Below, one piece after another: positions 55,051-64,000 of a DNA stretch of 64,000 nucleotides. The DNA comes from Aedes albopictus. Lineage: Eukaryota > Arthropoda > Insecta > Diptera > Culicidae. The position numbers and the translations under genes were made by a program. How positions within the stretch are numbered: position 1 is the first letter of the stretch; every line of letters starts with the position of its first letter. The notes under the pieces were generated by a model that made no database searches, was not told the origin of the DNA, and saw only the letters and a list, made by a program, of their open reading frames with translations. The stretch spans positions 326,458,175-326,522,174 of the forward strand of contig NC_085136.1 in assembly GCF_035046485.1 (NCBI RefSeq). Direction: 5' to 3'.

Positions 55051-55724
55051 AACCCCACGAAAACTCCTCGTCAGTGAAAAGTATTGCCAGACAAAAGAGG
55101 CACAACACAAGCAACAAAGGAGACGCGTCGATTACTCTTTGTCCCAACTGGTACCAGATAATGACATGATCTCGAAAATTTTTGTTGCAGACAAAACGGA
55201 GCCTGAATTTGTTGCGTACTTTTCAACTCGTGAATAATCAATTATTATCAACCCAAAATCGAAACTTTTTAATGATACAGATACCGCTCGAAAATCACAA
55301 TGCAAGCTTTAAAAATCTCTAAACTCGTGGTGCACGATCTTTGTCCTATTCTGTTCAAGTTGGGACAAACGTGTGTCGCATTGGGTAGAATGTCGCAACA
55401 AATTCAGGTTGCGACATTGTCGTTATTGTTGCGCGATGGTTGAATTTTGTTTCACTGCTCCTCGTAACGCTCAAGTAACGCCTCTGCATCCCGCCGAAAA
55501 TGCTCTGAAAATTCCCCTTAAACTTAGGAGCAGGCAGACTATCTGCAAATATTTAGGGTTGCTACTAAAATCTCACAATAACATAGTAGCATGAAACGAG
55601 CTCACCAATTCATACATGCATCTCTCTGTTGACTCCGTTGGTAGTCGAACGCCGCATGTCACATTATACTGTAGGCAATTAAAGTATACTAATTGCATTC
55701 TGTTCTTCAACCAGAACTCTGAAA

Positions 55725-55725
<1 letters not shown>
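55051..55725. other. Intergenic, nothing recognised
   Basis: AT-rich with a few more C-rich words (55450-55520). No gene or transposon end is seen. Confidence 0.4.
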
Positions 55726-55772
<47 letters not shown>

Positions 55773-55845
55773 CTTTATTGGCGAGATTTTCAGCCCTAAC
55801 TGCTTCGCCTTTCGCCTGGAATTCAATATTAAAACATGGATTTGA
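55726..55845 (-). repeat. (TTA)n microsatellite tail of a truncated SINE
   Basis: About 15 TTA units (55728-55772). On the minus strand this reads as the tail after GGGCTGAAAATCTCGCCAATAAAGATAA. That is the 3' signature of the SINE at 56205, so this is a 5'-truncated, oppositely oriented SINE copy. Confidence 0.7.
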
Positions 55846-56204
55846 AAGTAAAGTAAATGGACCCTAATGAAGCTCATTATCGAAACATCGATGAGGACAA
55901 TTGAAGTACACATTCAAATCCAGATTATTTGTTTTTTAAATTATTGGCCGCAACTTTGACAGGATGCAAAGTCATATCTCCAATCAAGTTAGTTTATTCC
56001 ATTTTTTTCTTGAATTTTAGAAAAAACTGAACGAAATGTGACTTGCATTTTGCAGATAAGTGACCTAATAGAGACTCTAGGCACGAAAAGTAGACATATT
56101 TAGCATTACATATATCAATATTTATCTCGCTGACGTAGTGTACGATTTGGGTCAAAAATGGCCTTAATGCCAAAAGAGGGTTAAATTCAATTTTCTATGA
56201 ATGG
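55846..56204. other. Intergenic, nothing recognised
   Basis: AT-rich unique sequence between the SINE fragment and the complete SINE. Confidence 0.4.
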
Positions 56205-56458
56205 AGCGGACCTGGTGTGATGGTTAGAACACTTGACTATCACGCCGAGGACCTGGGATCGAATCCCACTCCCGACAAACTCGCAAAATGTGAGTTCTTC
56301 CTTCGGAAGGGAAGTAAAGCGTGGGTCCCGAGATGAACTAGCCTAGGGCTAAAAATCTCGCTAATACAGATAAAAAAAAATCTATGAAAAATTAAAAAAT
56401 ATAAACGAGGTTTGATGATATGATGATGATAAGATCTACTCTTCATTGTAGCACGGTA
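56205..56458 (+). mobile_element. tRNA-derived SINE
   Basis: A Pol III A box (TGGTGTGATGGTTAGAAC, from 56213) and B box (GGGATCGAATCCCA, 56255-56268) stand at tRNA spacing. A body with GCCTAGGGCTAAAAATCTCGC follows, then A-rich sequence and a GATGATATGATGATGATAA tail. It resembles the Feilai-type SINEs known from Aedes. Its 3' part became the duplicated target of the LINE at 56459, and its second copy is at 60927-61057. Confidence 0.8.
56329..56458. repeat. ~130-bp target duplication, left copy
   Basis: From CGAGATGAACTAGCC to GTAGCACGGTA. It matches 60927-61057 except for one extra A in an A-run. It directly abuts the LINE 3' end. Confidence 0.9.
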
Positions 56459-59400
56459 TCAGGTATCAGAAGGCCGGCTCCAGAGGCACGTTATCCTCCA
56501 TTTGGGACATTTGTGCCATCGCCAAAATAACAGCCTATTTCATCATCTACCTGAGGGAAAAGGAAGGAAAAAGGATTTGGATGGGGATAGGGACAGGTAG
56601 GGAAATAGGAAAAATACCCTGAAAGAGGGTACTAACGCACAAGCGTACCACAATGGGTTCAAACAGCGCCCTGAAAAGGGCACTGTAATAACGCATAAAG
56701 CGAAAGAGAGCCTATAGCTCTTTACCACAGCGGGTTAAGAACAACAGAATATCCTGAAGATTCAGGTTTCTGAAGTCAGTTTCACTTAATAAGTGTTTAC
56801 CGAATACTCGGAAACGCAGTTGCGCGAAAACTGGACAGTTACATATCAAATGATACGAAGTTCCATAATCGGATTCACAGCTATCACAGGCAAATGAATC
56901 AGCTTGCTGAATATTCGCCATGTGATAGCTGAGTCGGCAGTGGCCAGTCAATGCTTTGACCAGCATGCTGCAATTCTGCTTAGACAGATTAGTTAGATAC
57001 TTCGCCACCCGTAGAGATGGCTCAGCACTATACAATTTGGTTTGACGACATGACTCCAAACTATTCCAATATTGTCTGTGTTGAGTGACAGCCCAGGTGT
57101 GAATCTGAAGCTTAATCCAACACTTCGATATCGGAATAGCTGGCTCAGGGCCAATGAAGTCATGTGATGCTCCAGAGCGAGCTAACTCATCAGCCAATTC
57201 ATTTCCAGCGATGGAAGAATGACCAGGTACCCATAGAAGGTGAACAGCGTTTGCTGAATTCAGCTCCTCGATTTGAGTTCGACAAGCGATAACTATCTTC
57301 GACCTGGAGTTGGCCGAAGCAAGTGCTTTAATAGCAGCCTGGATATCTGAACAGAAGTATATTACTTTGCCCATTACGTGCTGCTGAAGTGCTGATTGCA
57401 CTCCGCACATAAGAGCAAAGATTTCGGCCTGAAAAACGGTACAGTGTCTACCAAGTGAATAAGACTGATACAGCCTTAGCTCACGAGAATAAACACCAGC
57501 ACCTGCTCGACCTTCGAGAAGGGAGCCATCAGTGTAACATACGATGCCGTCTGAAATACTTCTTTCCAGATAACCAGATGTCCACTCTTCCCGGGAAGGG
57601 AATTTCGTGGAAAATGTCCTATATGGAAAATTACAAGCAATTGTAAGATCACTTGGAGCAAGGACAATTTTGTCCCAATTCACCAAAAGTGGAAACAACG
57701 AGGTGTGTGTTGAACTGCGGTTCACAGGAGTTTCCTCTAGTAGACCGAGTACCCGTAACCGGTAAGTGCAAGAAAGGGCTTCTTGTTTGAGATGAATGTG
57801 TAGTGGGGCAACGTCAAAGAGAACTTCTAGCGCTGCCGTAGGAGTTGAAGAGAACGCTCCAGACATCGCCATTAAGCACATCCTTTGGAGATGGCCTAAT
57901 TTTGATTGGACCGTTCTCACTTCACCCTTTTGCCACCACACAAGACATCCATAAGCCAATATTGGCCGAACCACAGTTGTGAAGATCCATTTGATATACT
58001 TGGGTTTTAGACCCCAAGTTGTACCAAAAGTACGCCGGCATTGCCCGAAGGCCATACAAGCTTTCTTGATTCTGAACTCAATGTGAGGTGTCCAGGAAAG
58101 CTTGGAATCAAGAATGACTCCAACGTACTTTACCTGTTCAGTCACATCGATTTCAGAATCAAAGAGACGCAAAGGTCGAACGCCATTACGGTTTCGCCTT
58201 TCCGTGAAAAGAACAATAGATGTTTTACTCGGATTAACCGAAAGGCCATATTGGCGACACCAACCCTCAACTACCTGAAGGGCGTTTTGCATCAGGTCGA
58301 AAAGGGTGCTGATGCACATACCAACTAACAATGTTAGGTAGTCGTCGGCAAAACCATAAGTAGGAAAACCGCTATTATTGAGTTGCCTCAATAGCGTATC
58401 TGCTACGAGATTCCACAAAAGCGGTGATAAGACTCCCCCTTGGGGGCATCCACAAACACTCAATTTCCTAATCCCTGCTAGACGCAATGTCGAGAAGAGA
58501 TATCGGTTTTTGAGCATTTGGTGAATCCAATTGGAAATCATTGGAGATATACCATGACTCCGTGCGGCTTCCAATATGGCATCGAAAGGCACGTTGTCAA
58601 AGGCACCCTCGATATCTAAGAAAACACCCAAACAAGATTGCTTTTGAGCGAATGCTTTCTCGATATCGTAAACAACCTTGTGTAAAAGAGTCACAGTGGA
58701 CTTACCAGATTGGTAGGCATGTTGGTTCACATGAAGAGGCACGTTGGCCAGATGAACATCACGGATATGATGATCCACAATGCGTTCTAAGCATTTCAGA
58801 AGAAAAGAGGTCAAACTGATAGGTCTGAAACTCTTTGCTTCTTCATACGACGCACGACCCACTTTCGGAATAAACTTTACAGTAATATCCCTCCAGGATT
58901 TGGGAATATACCCTGTAGCAAAACTGCAAACAAGTAGTTTTTTCAAAACATGTTTGAAATAATCAAATCCCTTCTGAAGCAAAATAGGATAAATCCCATC
59001 TGCCCCAGGAGATTTGAAAGGAGCAAAGCTATTAAGAGCCCACTCAATCGATTCTATAGTTACAATACTCCGAGCCGAAGCTAAAGAATCATAACTACAA
59101 GAAAAGACATCAGGATCATCCGAAGATGTAATATCCACACATCCAGGGAAGTGTGTGCTGAATAAGCATTCCAGAACTTCCTCATCAGAGGAAGTCAGAT
59201 CGCCATTTGGCAAACGAAGTTCGTTCACCCGGAAATCCTTAGATTTCGCAAGGATTTTGTTTAACCGACTGACTTCACTCAAGCTGGAAACATTTGTACA
59301 AAGGTTTTTCCAGCCGGATCGTTCAGCAGACCGGAGAGCTTTCCTGTAGGCCTTGCGAGCCGACCTGAAAGCCTCCGAACCAGCCGAACGTCGTCTGTTC

Positions 59401-60926
59401 CAACTCTTTCTACATTGTTTCCTGAGTTTCGCCAGATCAGAGTTCCACCAAGGGGTTCCTCTTGTGATCTTCACAGACCGTAGAGGGCATGCTTCTTCAA
59501 AAGCTTCCATGATGAAGGTCGTTGTAGTATCAACGGCATCATCTAAATCACTTGGAGTGTCAATGGATGGTGAATATCCATGAAATTTGGCTGCAACCAA
59601 ATCAGTATAAAGATCCCAGTTTGTTGACCGAGGATTCCTGAAACGCAATGTTTGCGAAGTAACATTTAAATGTTCAAAAAAGATATAGCGATGGTCAGAT
59701 AAAGATTCTTCATCTGACACATGCCAATTGGTCAGCTCGTGACTAATTCTGCTAGAGCAAAGCGTTATATCTAACACTTCCTCTCTAGCAGATACCATGA
59801 AGGTTGGGCGGTTGCCTATGTTAAGTAATGCAAGATCTGTACTACTTAAGTACTCCATCAAACTGGAGCCTCTCAAGTTAATGTCTGAGCTGCCCCAGAT
59901 GATATGGTGAGCATTAGCATCACTGCCAACAATTAGCGGAAGGCCTTTTGAAGTGCAGTATGCGATGACTTGTTTGAAAGCATCCGTAGGGGATGGTTCA
60001 TCATGTGGTAAATACACAGAACAATAGACGTATTTCCTGTTGAGGTTTCCAACAGATACATCAATTGTGATAGCACATACATCTCTGGTGGTTAGTTCAG
60101 AGATGAGTGTAGCAACTATTGCGTTGTTGACAAGCACACAGGCTCGAGGCATGACACGCGAGTTTGCCATTTCATGTTTACTGAAAGTGGCAAACACCGG
60201 GTTCACAAGGTTTCCTAGATAGAAATTTCCCTTACGAAAGTAAGGTTCTTGTACCAAGGCCACTTGGGCTGTACCATTTTGCATAAGTCTGCAAAGATTG
60301 ATCGTTGCTGTTCTTTTATGCTGAAGATTGATCTGAGCTATCCTAACCGTAGCCACTACCCAAACTAGGTAAGATTAAACTCTTCGCAACAGCAGCACAA
60401 CAAAGAACAGCAACAATAAAACCAAATCGGTATCGATTGGAAAACGCCAAAGGCGAGGATACACAGAATACACTGTGTAAATCGCATAATGCGAAACCAT
60501 ATAGGTGAAAATTTAAACTAATTAACAACATCTTCATAATCCCGCCCTTATTTAGCCTCAAGTGAGACTAAAGAAGGGCAGCTGATTGTCTCGGAGAAAC
60601 ACAAGGTCCACTGCACCATTGCTCCGGTTAGCGCAGTAAGGGCTACATACTGTGGAGGGCGCCCTGGTACTCCACAGGCTCCGTTAGCGGTTAGGTTTTT
60701 ATTAGACCCCCCTAGCCATTCATTCCTAGGCACGGTAAGCATAAAGCCGCATCACACCATGAATTAGGGGTCACCTGTTGGTGGATTCTTACCACCGGAA
60801 CAGGCGGTCCGTAGTGTTATTCTTAGCCAATTGAGACAATCGCTACCGACACTACACAGCTATCTAGGCTGATCGAGAAAAGAAGTTAATATTGATGATC
60901 AACTTCATACGGACTCGAACAGCCGT
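56459..60926 (-). mobile_element. Full-length Lian-like (LOA clade) LINE
   Basis: The 4.47-kb element has a 570-bp 5'UTR (60357-60926), one 1214-codon frame and a 250-bp 3'UTR. The 3' end carries a short tandem tail (two GTATCAG units as read on the plus strand, 56456-56470). Its 5' terminus equals that of the broken copy at 45075, so it is complete. A near-perfect ~130-bp direct repeat flanks it, showing a recent insertion into a SINE. The single-ORF layout with endonuclease, RT and RNase H fits the Lian family described in Aedes aegypti. Confidence 0.93.
56712..60356 (-). CDS. Lian-like LINE polyprotein: endonuclease, RT, RNase H
   Basis: The 1214-residue frame is uninterrupted. The N-terminal apurinic-type endonuclease (about 1-230) has QINLQHKRTAT, QEPY, GSDANAHHIIWGS and SDHR. 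The RT (about 470-760) has KSPGADGIYPILLQ, FRPISLTSFLLKCLERI, QHAYQSGKSTVTLLHKV, GVFLDIEGAFDNV, CPQGGVLSPLLWN and GFADDYL with both catalytic Asp near 670. The RNase H (about 935-1070) has CYTDGS, AEIFAL, CSDIQAA and WVPGHSSIAGNELADELA. A Cys/His motif (CDSCESDYGTSYHLICNC) ends the protein. All catalytic residues expected for the three enzymes are present, so it could encode active protein. No separate ORF1 is present. Confidence 0.95.
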   Translation of the reverse strand: MATVRIAQINLQHKRTATINLCRLMQNGTAQVALVQEPYFRKGNFYLGNLVNPVFATFSKHEMANSRVMPRACVLVNNAIVATLISELTTRDVCAITIDVSVGNLNRKYVYCSVYLPHDEPSPTDAFKQVIAYCTSKGLPLIVGSDANAHHIIWGSSDINLRGSSLMEYLSSTDLALLNIGNRPTFMVSAREEVLDITLCSSRISHELTNWHVSDEESLSDHRYIFFEHLNVTSQTLRFRNPRSTNWDLYTDLVAAKFHGYSPSIDTPSDLDDAVDTTTTFIMEAFEEACPLRSVKITRGTPWWNSDLAKLRKQCRKSWNRRRSAGSEAFRSARKAYRKALRSAERSGWKNLCTNVSSLSEVSRLNKILAKSKDFRVNELRLPNGDLTSSDEEVLECLFSTHFPGCVDITSSDDPDVFSCSYDSLASARSIVTIESIEWALNSFAPFKSPGADGIYPILLQKGFDYFKHVLKKLLVCSFATGYIPKSWRDITVKFIPKVGRASYEEAKSFRPISLTSFLLKCLERIVDHHIRDVHLANVPLHVNQHAYQSGKSTVTLLHKVVYDIEKAFAQKQSCLGVFLDIEGAFDNVPFDAILEAARSHGISPMISNWIHQMLKNRYLFSTLRLAGIRKLSVCGCPQGGVLSPLLWNLVADTLLRQLNNSGFPTYGFADDYLTLLVGMCISTLFDLMQNALQVVEGWCRQYGLSVNPSKTSIVLFTERRNRNGVRPLRLFDSEIDVTEQVKYVGVILDSKLSWTPHIEFRIKKACMAFGQCRRTFGTTWGLKPKYIKWIFTTVVRPILAYGCLVWWQKGEVRTVQSKLGHLQRMCLMAMSGAFSSTPTAALEVLFDVAPLHIHLKQEALSCTYRLRVLGLLEETPVNRSSTHTSLFPLLVNWDKIVLAPSDLTIACNFPYRTFSTKFPSREEWTSGYLERSISDGIVCYTDGSLLEGRAGAGVYSRELRLYQSYSLGRHCTVFQAEIFALMCGVQSALQQHVMGKVIYFCSDIQAAIKALASANSRSKIVIACRTQIEELNSANAVHLLWVPGHSSIAGNELADELARSGASHDFIGPEPAIPISKCWIKLQIHTWAVTQHRQYWNSLESCRQTKLYSAEPSLRVAKYLTNLSKQNCSMLVKALTGHCRLSYHMANIQQADSFACDSCESDYGTSYHLICNCPVFAQLRFRVFGKHLLSETDFRNLNLQDILLFLTRCGKEL

Positions 60927-61057
60927 CGAGATGAACTAGCCTAGGGCTAAAAATCTCGCTAATACAGATAAAAAAAAAATCTATGAAAAATTAAAAAATA
61001 TAAACGAGGTTTGATGATATGATGATGATAAGATCTACTCTTCATTGTAGCACGGTA
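60927..61057. repeat. ~130-bp target duplication, right copy
   Basis: Duplicate of 56329-56458. It is followed by ACTAAGCC, the continuation of the original target. The SINE A and B boxes are not repeated here, confirming that it is a duplicated target and not a second SINE. Confidence 0.9.
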
Positions 61058-61440
61058 ACTAAGCCCGACAGCAGTGGGCTGTCCACCACATGTGATTCGA
61101 TCAAGCAAAGTATTATAATCATACTCAACTTGCTTTTCTAAAGTTAATATCATACAATTATATGTGACGCATGTCACCACATTGGAGGATGCCCCAATTA
61201 ATATGAAGAAGTAGAGTCGACTGGCAGCTCTGATTATCCTCTTCCCTAAATTTGTTTTATGTTGAACAAATTAAATTCGTAATACGTCGTAGTAAATGAA
61301 TAAATAGCTGTAGATATAAAAGGAACAATCTCACCAATTTTAACCCTTATGTGGCCGACGGGGTACCCGGGTACCCAGCGCCCATTTAAAAAGCACAATG
61401 TAAAAAAAGCAAAAAGTTTGTCGGACGGAGCTTCATCGTC
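61058..61440. other. Intergenic, nothing recognised
   Basis: Unique sequence continuing the LINE target site. No gene is supported. Confidence 0.4.
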
Positions 61441-61559
61441 GTGGAAGACCAATGGATCATTAAATCCCTTTTTCTTGATTGGCCTAAAATGTTCTCCCGA
61501 ATTCAATCGACATCCTCCACGATTCCCTGTATATAATTGAAGAAATACCGCTCGGTTGC

Positions 61560-61800
61560 TGGGAAGAAGTTTTCGTTGAATGTTCAGCATCACGATGAGT
61601 CGTCAGACGTTCGCCCACTTGATCCACTCCGTCATTAATATCTTGAGCTCTTCGTAGACCATCAGCTTTTACCACTTGTTCTCATTGAGCCGCATCGTCT
61701 TCAGGTCGTAACTCTCGACAAACGCGACACACGGGTCTTCATTCTCCTTCTTCTTATCGTTGGGGATTACTGGACACTGAAATTGTTCGGGTTTACCGGA
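61560..61800 (-). pseudogene. Coding-like relic, unknown protein
   Basis: One minus-strand frame reads PEQFQCPVIPNDKKKENEDP, then VAFVESYDLKTMRLNENKW, a stop, KLMVYEELKILMTEWIKWAN and another stop. The amino-acid mix is protein-like (alternating charged and hydrophobic, Trp/Tyr content) and unlike the surrounding AT-rich DNA. I do not recognise it. It may be a processed pseudogene or the remains of a transposon protein. Confidence 0.35.
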
Positions 61801-62030
61801 TCATACCTGAGTTCTTCAGTACACATGAGGGTAGGAAAACCTGTAGATACACCAAACGTGAACACTCGAATTATCAAAAATTAAAAAAAAAAATATCGGA
61901 TTTAAAAAATTATAGGAGCGAAAATTTTCGCTTCTGTCAACAAGCTACAATCCCTAACATTTGTAAACGAGGTCTGGAACCCAAACGTTGAACGCATCCT
62001 CAAGCTTGCCCATACCTAGGCCTATCCTAA

Positions 62031-62194
62031 GGGGCTGTCCATAAACCACGTGGTCATGAGGGGGGGGTTCGGCCGATGACCATTTTGTATGGACGAATAA
62101 AAAAATTTGTATTGACTAATGACCCAGCCGGGGGGGGGGGGTGTGTGGTTGAGAAGTCCCAAAAAAAATGACCACGTGGTTTATGGACAGCCCC
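62031..62194. mobile_element. MITE with GGGGCTGTCCATAAACCACG ends, TAA duplication
   Basis: Perfect 25-base inverted ends surround two G-runs and a TGTATGGACG spacer. TAA flanks both sides (62028-62030 and 62195-62197). It is a close relative of the 44474-44646 element. The 3-bp duplication fits PIF/Harbinger-type MITEs. Confidence 0.9.
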
Positions 62195-62289
62195 TAATGT
62201 TGACCGATTCTCGCTAATTTTAGAACGGTTCACTACGGAACTCGAGATTTTGCTTTTTCTGTAACAAATTTGTCAGATTTACATATTTA

Positions 62290-62570
62290 AATTTCATGGG
62301 AGTTTCTGAAGAGTTTCAGAGGTTCCATGGGGGTTCAAAGATGTTTCAGAGTGGTTTCAAGGCGTACCATGGCTTTTCTGGAGTTTCAGGAGGATTCCTA
62401 AAGGGTTTTTCTGTGGATTAGGAAGGGGGTGTTTCAATAAACTTTAAGGCAGTTTTCAAAGGAGTTACCAGACGTTTCAAGACGCTTCAGGGGGCTTATG
62501 GAGATTTTAGAGGGCTTTTGAGCGAATTACTGGGGGGTTTCAAAGGAGTTGCAAGTAATTTCAAAGTAAA
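62290..62570. repeat. G-rich TTTCAGGGG-type repeat fragment
   Basis: Irregular units such as GTTTCAGAGGTTCCATGGGG and AAGACGCTTCAGGGGGC repeat in forward orientation only. Same family as 11936-12600 and 54151-55050, without the reverse half. Confidence 0.7.
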
Positions 62571-63259
62571 TAAAAAAAAACCCGATTTAATCCACCTATG
62601 GTGAACAGAACCCTTCTTACACTTATTAAAATTATTTATGTATTATTTGTATTTAACATATTTACTTTGTGTAATTGACCAAAAGTTCTAGAAAATATTG
62701 TGGATTTGGCATCTAGTGGATTGGTTTCCAAAATAGCATCATGGACCATGGACTTAACTACCAGAAATGTCAGACACCTTCTAGAATCTTGTGTGAAATT
62801 TTTAAAAAATAGCTTACATATTCTGGAATATTGTATCTTTTGTTAACTGCCAAAAGATCTTGAATCGATTAACAAATGGATAAGAAAATCAGCATGATAC
62901 ACTTTGTCTAATATCTCTTAATCAATCGAATAAATTTGCTCCGAAGTACTTGGTATTCATGGTTATGGTGTAAAAACGACAAAAATGATATATCTACTAA
63001 GTTAATCAGTTTTGGCATTTGCTAGTTATTTTGGCTGTCTGGTTCTTGCATTTTTCCCACAATATATAAATTCAAAGCTTTCATTTACCATATTGTTAGT
63101 TTTCATAAAACTCCTGTGTATTTGTAATTTGTTATTTACAATTTTGTTGAAAACAATAAACTGCTAGTATACACTTTGTATGAGGTCAGCATTATTTATT
63201 GAAAAATAATTTCCCATAGACTGGTCAAAAACAAATGCAAGATAACAAGTGAATATAAT
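62571..63259. other. AT-rich, nothing recognised
   Basis: No transposon end, frame or repeat is supported. Confidence 0.45.
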
Positions 63260-64000
63260 AATAAAAAAAAAAGAATTTATTGAAATACTCTTCGTAAGAT
63301 ATCTAAGTAATCAAATGTCAAATCGAAATAAAATTTCAGGGCCTTATACAAGGATATTGTAGCTTTCATTTGGTGCTTAGAGAACCCAAATCGGTTGACA
63401 AACGGCTGAGATATTTATTATGGTACCCTTGGTCAAAAATCTCTAAAAAAGTTAACCTGTATTACTCCCAAGTAGTCTTTGAAAGATATCTCGGTAACCA
63501 AATGTCCAATCCTAATGAAATTGTATAGGGTTCTACTAGAATGTTGTAGCTTTCATTTGGTGTCAGGATAACCGAAATCGGTTGACAGACGTCTAAGATA
63601 TTTATTATGATACTTTTGGTCAAAAATCTCAAAAGGTTTAGTTGTATAAATCCTAAGTACTCTTCGAAAGATATCTCTGTAACCAAATGTCCAATCGAAA
63701 TAATTTCTGGGCGATCTACTTGGATGCTGTAGCTTTCATTTGGTGCCAAGAGAACCCAAATCGGTTGACAAACGGTTGAAATATTTATTCTGATACACTT
63801 GGTCAAAAATCTTGAAAAGTTTAGAAGTATGACTCATAAGTACTCTTCGAGAGATATCTTGGTAACCAAAGGTCCAATCGAAAAAAAATTCAATAGCGTT
63901 CTACTAGGATGTAGTAGCTTTCATTTGCTTCCAAGAGAACTCAAATCGGTTGACAGACGGCTGAGAAACGTGCGTGACTTTTTTTTGTAACGCACATACA
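63260..64000. repeat. ~185-bp tandem satellite, cut by window edge
   Basis: Four diverged units are marked by GTAGCTTTCATTTGGTG at 63359, 63546, 63729 and 63914 (spacings 187, 183 and 185). Each also has TCGAAAGATATCT, AACCAAATGTCCAATCG, AAATCGGTTGACAAACGG and a TTGGTCAAAAATCT phrase. The array continues past the right edge. Confidence 0.9.

Noticed and set aside
56205..56285. A functional tRNA gene
   Set aside because: A and B boxes are present, but the acceptor and anticodon stems do not pair well and a SINE body and tail follow.
57455..60222. Plus-strand frames of 60-95 codons
   Set aside because: Antisense to the intact LINE polyprotein.

Overview
The window is animal nuclear DNA that is dense in transposons, almost certainly from a mosquito and most likely Aedes or another culicine. 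The grounds are a spliced Mahogunin/MGRN1 ubiquitin-ligase gene, a Lian-like (LOA clade) LINE, an R1-clade LINE, a tRNA-derived SINE with a GATGAT tail, Ty3/gypsy and BEL/Pao relics, many MITEs, and large minisatellites. I saw no bacterial operons, CRISPR arrays or rRNA genes. The species is an inference.

Region by region. 1-411 is a 25-bp tandem repeat cut by the left edge. 412-2757 is AT-rich and has no recognised gene. 3468-9243 is a decayed Ty3/gypsy element on the minus strand (protease, RT, RNase H, integrase) split by at least two DNA elements. 9244-15540 is intergenic, with G-rich TTTCAGGGG-type repeats, hairpin elements and degenerate GGAATTCC-type repeats. 15547-15999 is a small two-exon plus-strand gene for a secreted, strongly basic peptide; it is my best candidate for something undescribed.

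16304-27330 is the MGRN1/RNF157-type E3 ligase gene on the minus strand. Five coding exons splice in phase to about 680 residues. Its 8.8-kb fourth intron holds a 2.8-kb, 24-bp-period minisatellite and a 2.06-kb foldback transposon with a perfect 8-bp target duplication. The basic-peptide gene sits tail-to-tail with it.

27331-45075 is a graveyard: MITEs, two TIR elements of 1.5-2.1 kb, an RTE-like LINE ending in a (GAT)n tail, and a broken copy of the Lian-like LINE carrying two MITEs. 45076-45675 is a BEL/Pao fragment. About 45680-51160 is an R1-clade LINE with two ORFs, broken by frameshifts, a nonsense codon and a 231-bp MITE. 51940-53467 looks like unique, promoter or 5'UTR-type sequence on the plus strand. 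54150-55050 is a mirrored G-rich/C-rich repeat. 56205-56458 is a SINE that was hit by a full-length, open Lian-like LINE (56459-60926) flanked by an exceptionally long, ~130-bp target-site duplication. 61058-64000 holds a coding relic, a MITE and a ~185-bp satellite that runs off the right edge.

Only two host genes are supported with confidence (the E3 ligase and, on splice and composition evidence, the peptide gene). Most of the rest is layered transposon insertion. In several cases the empty site or interrupted reading frame is visible in this window, so target duplications can be read directly.
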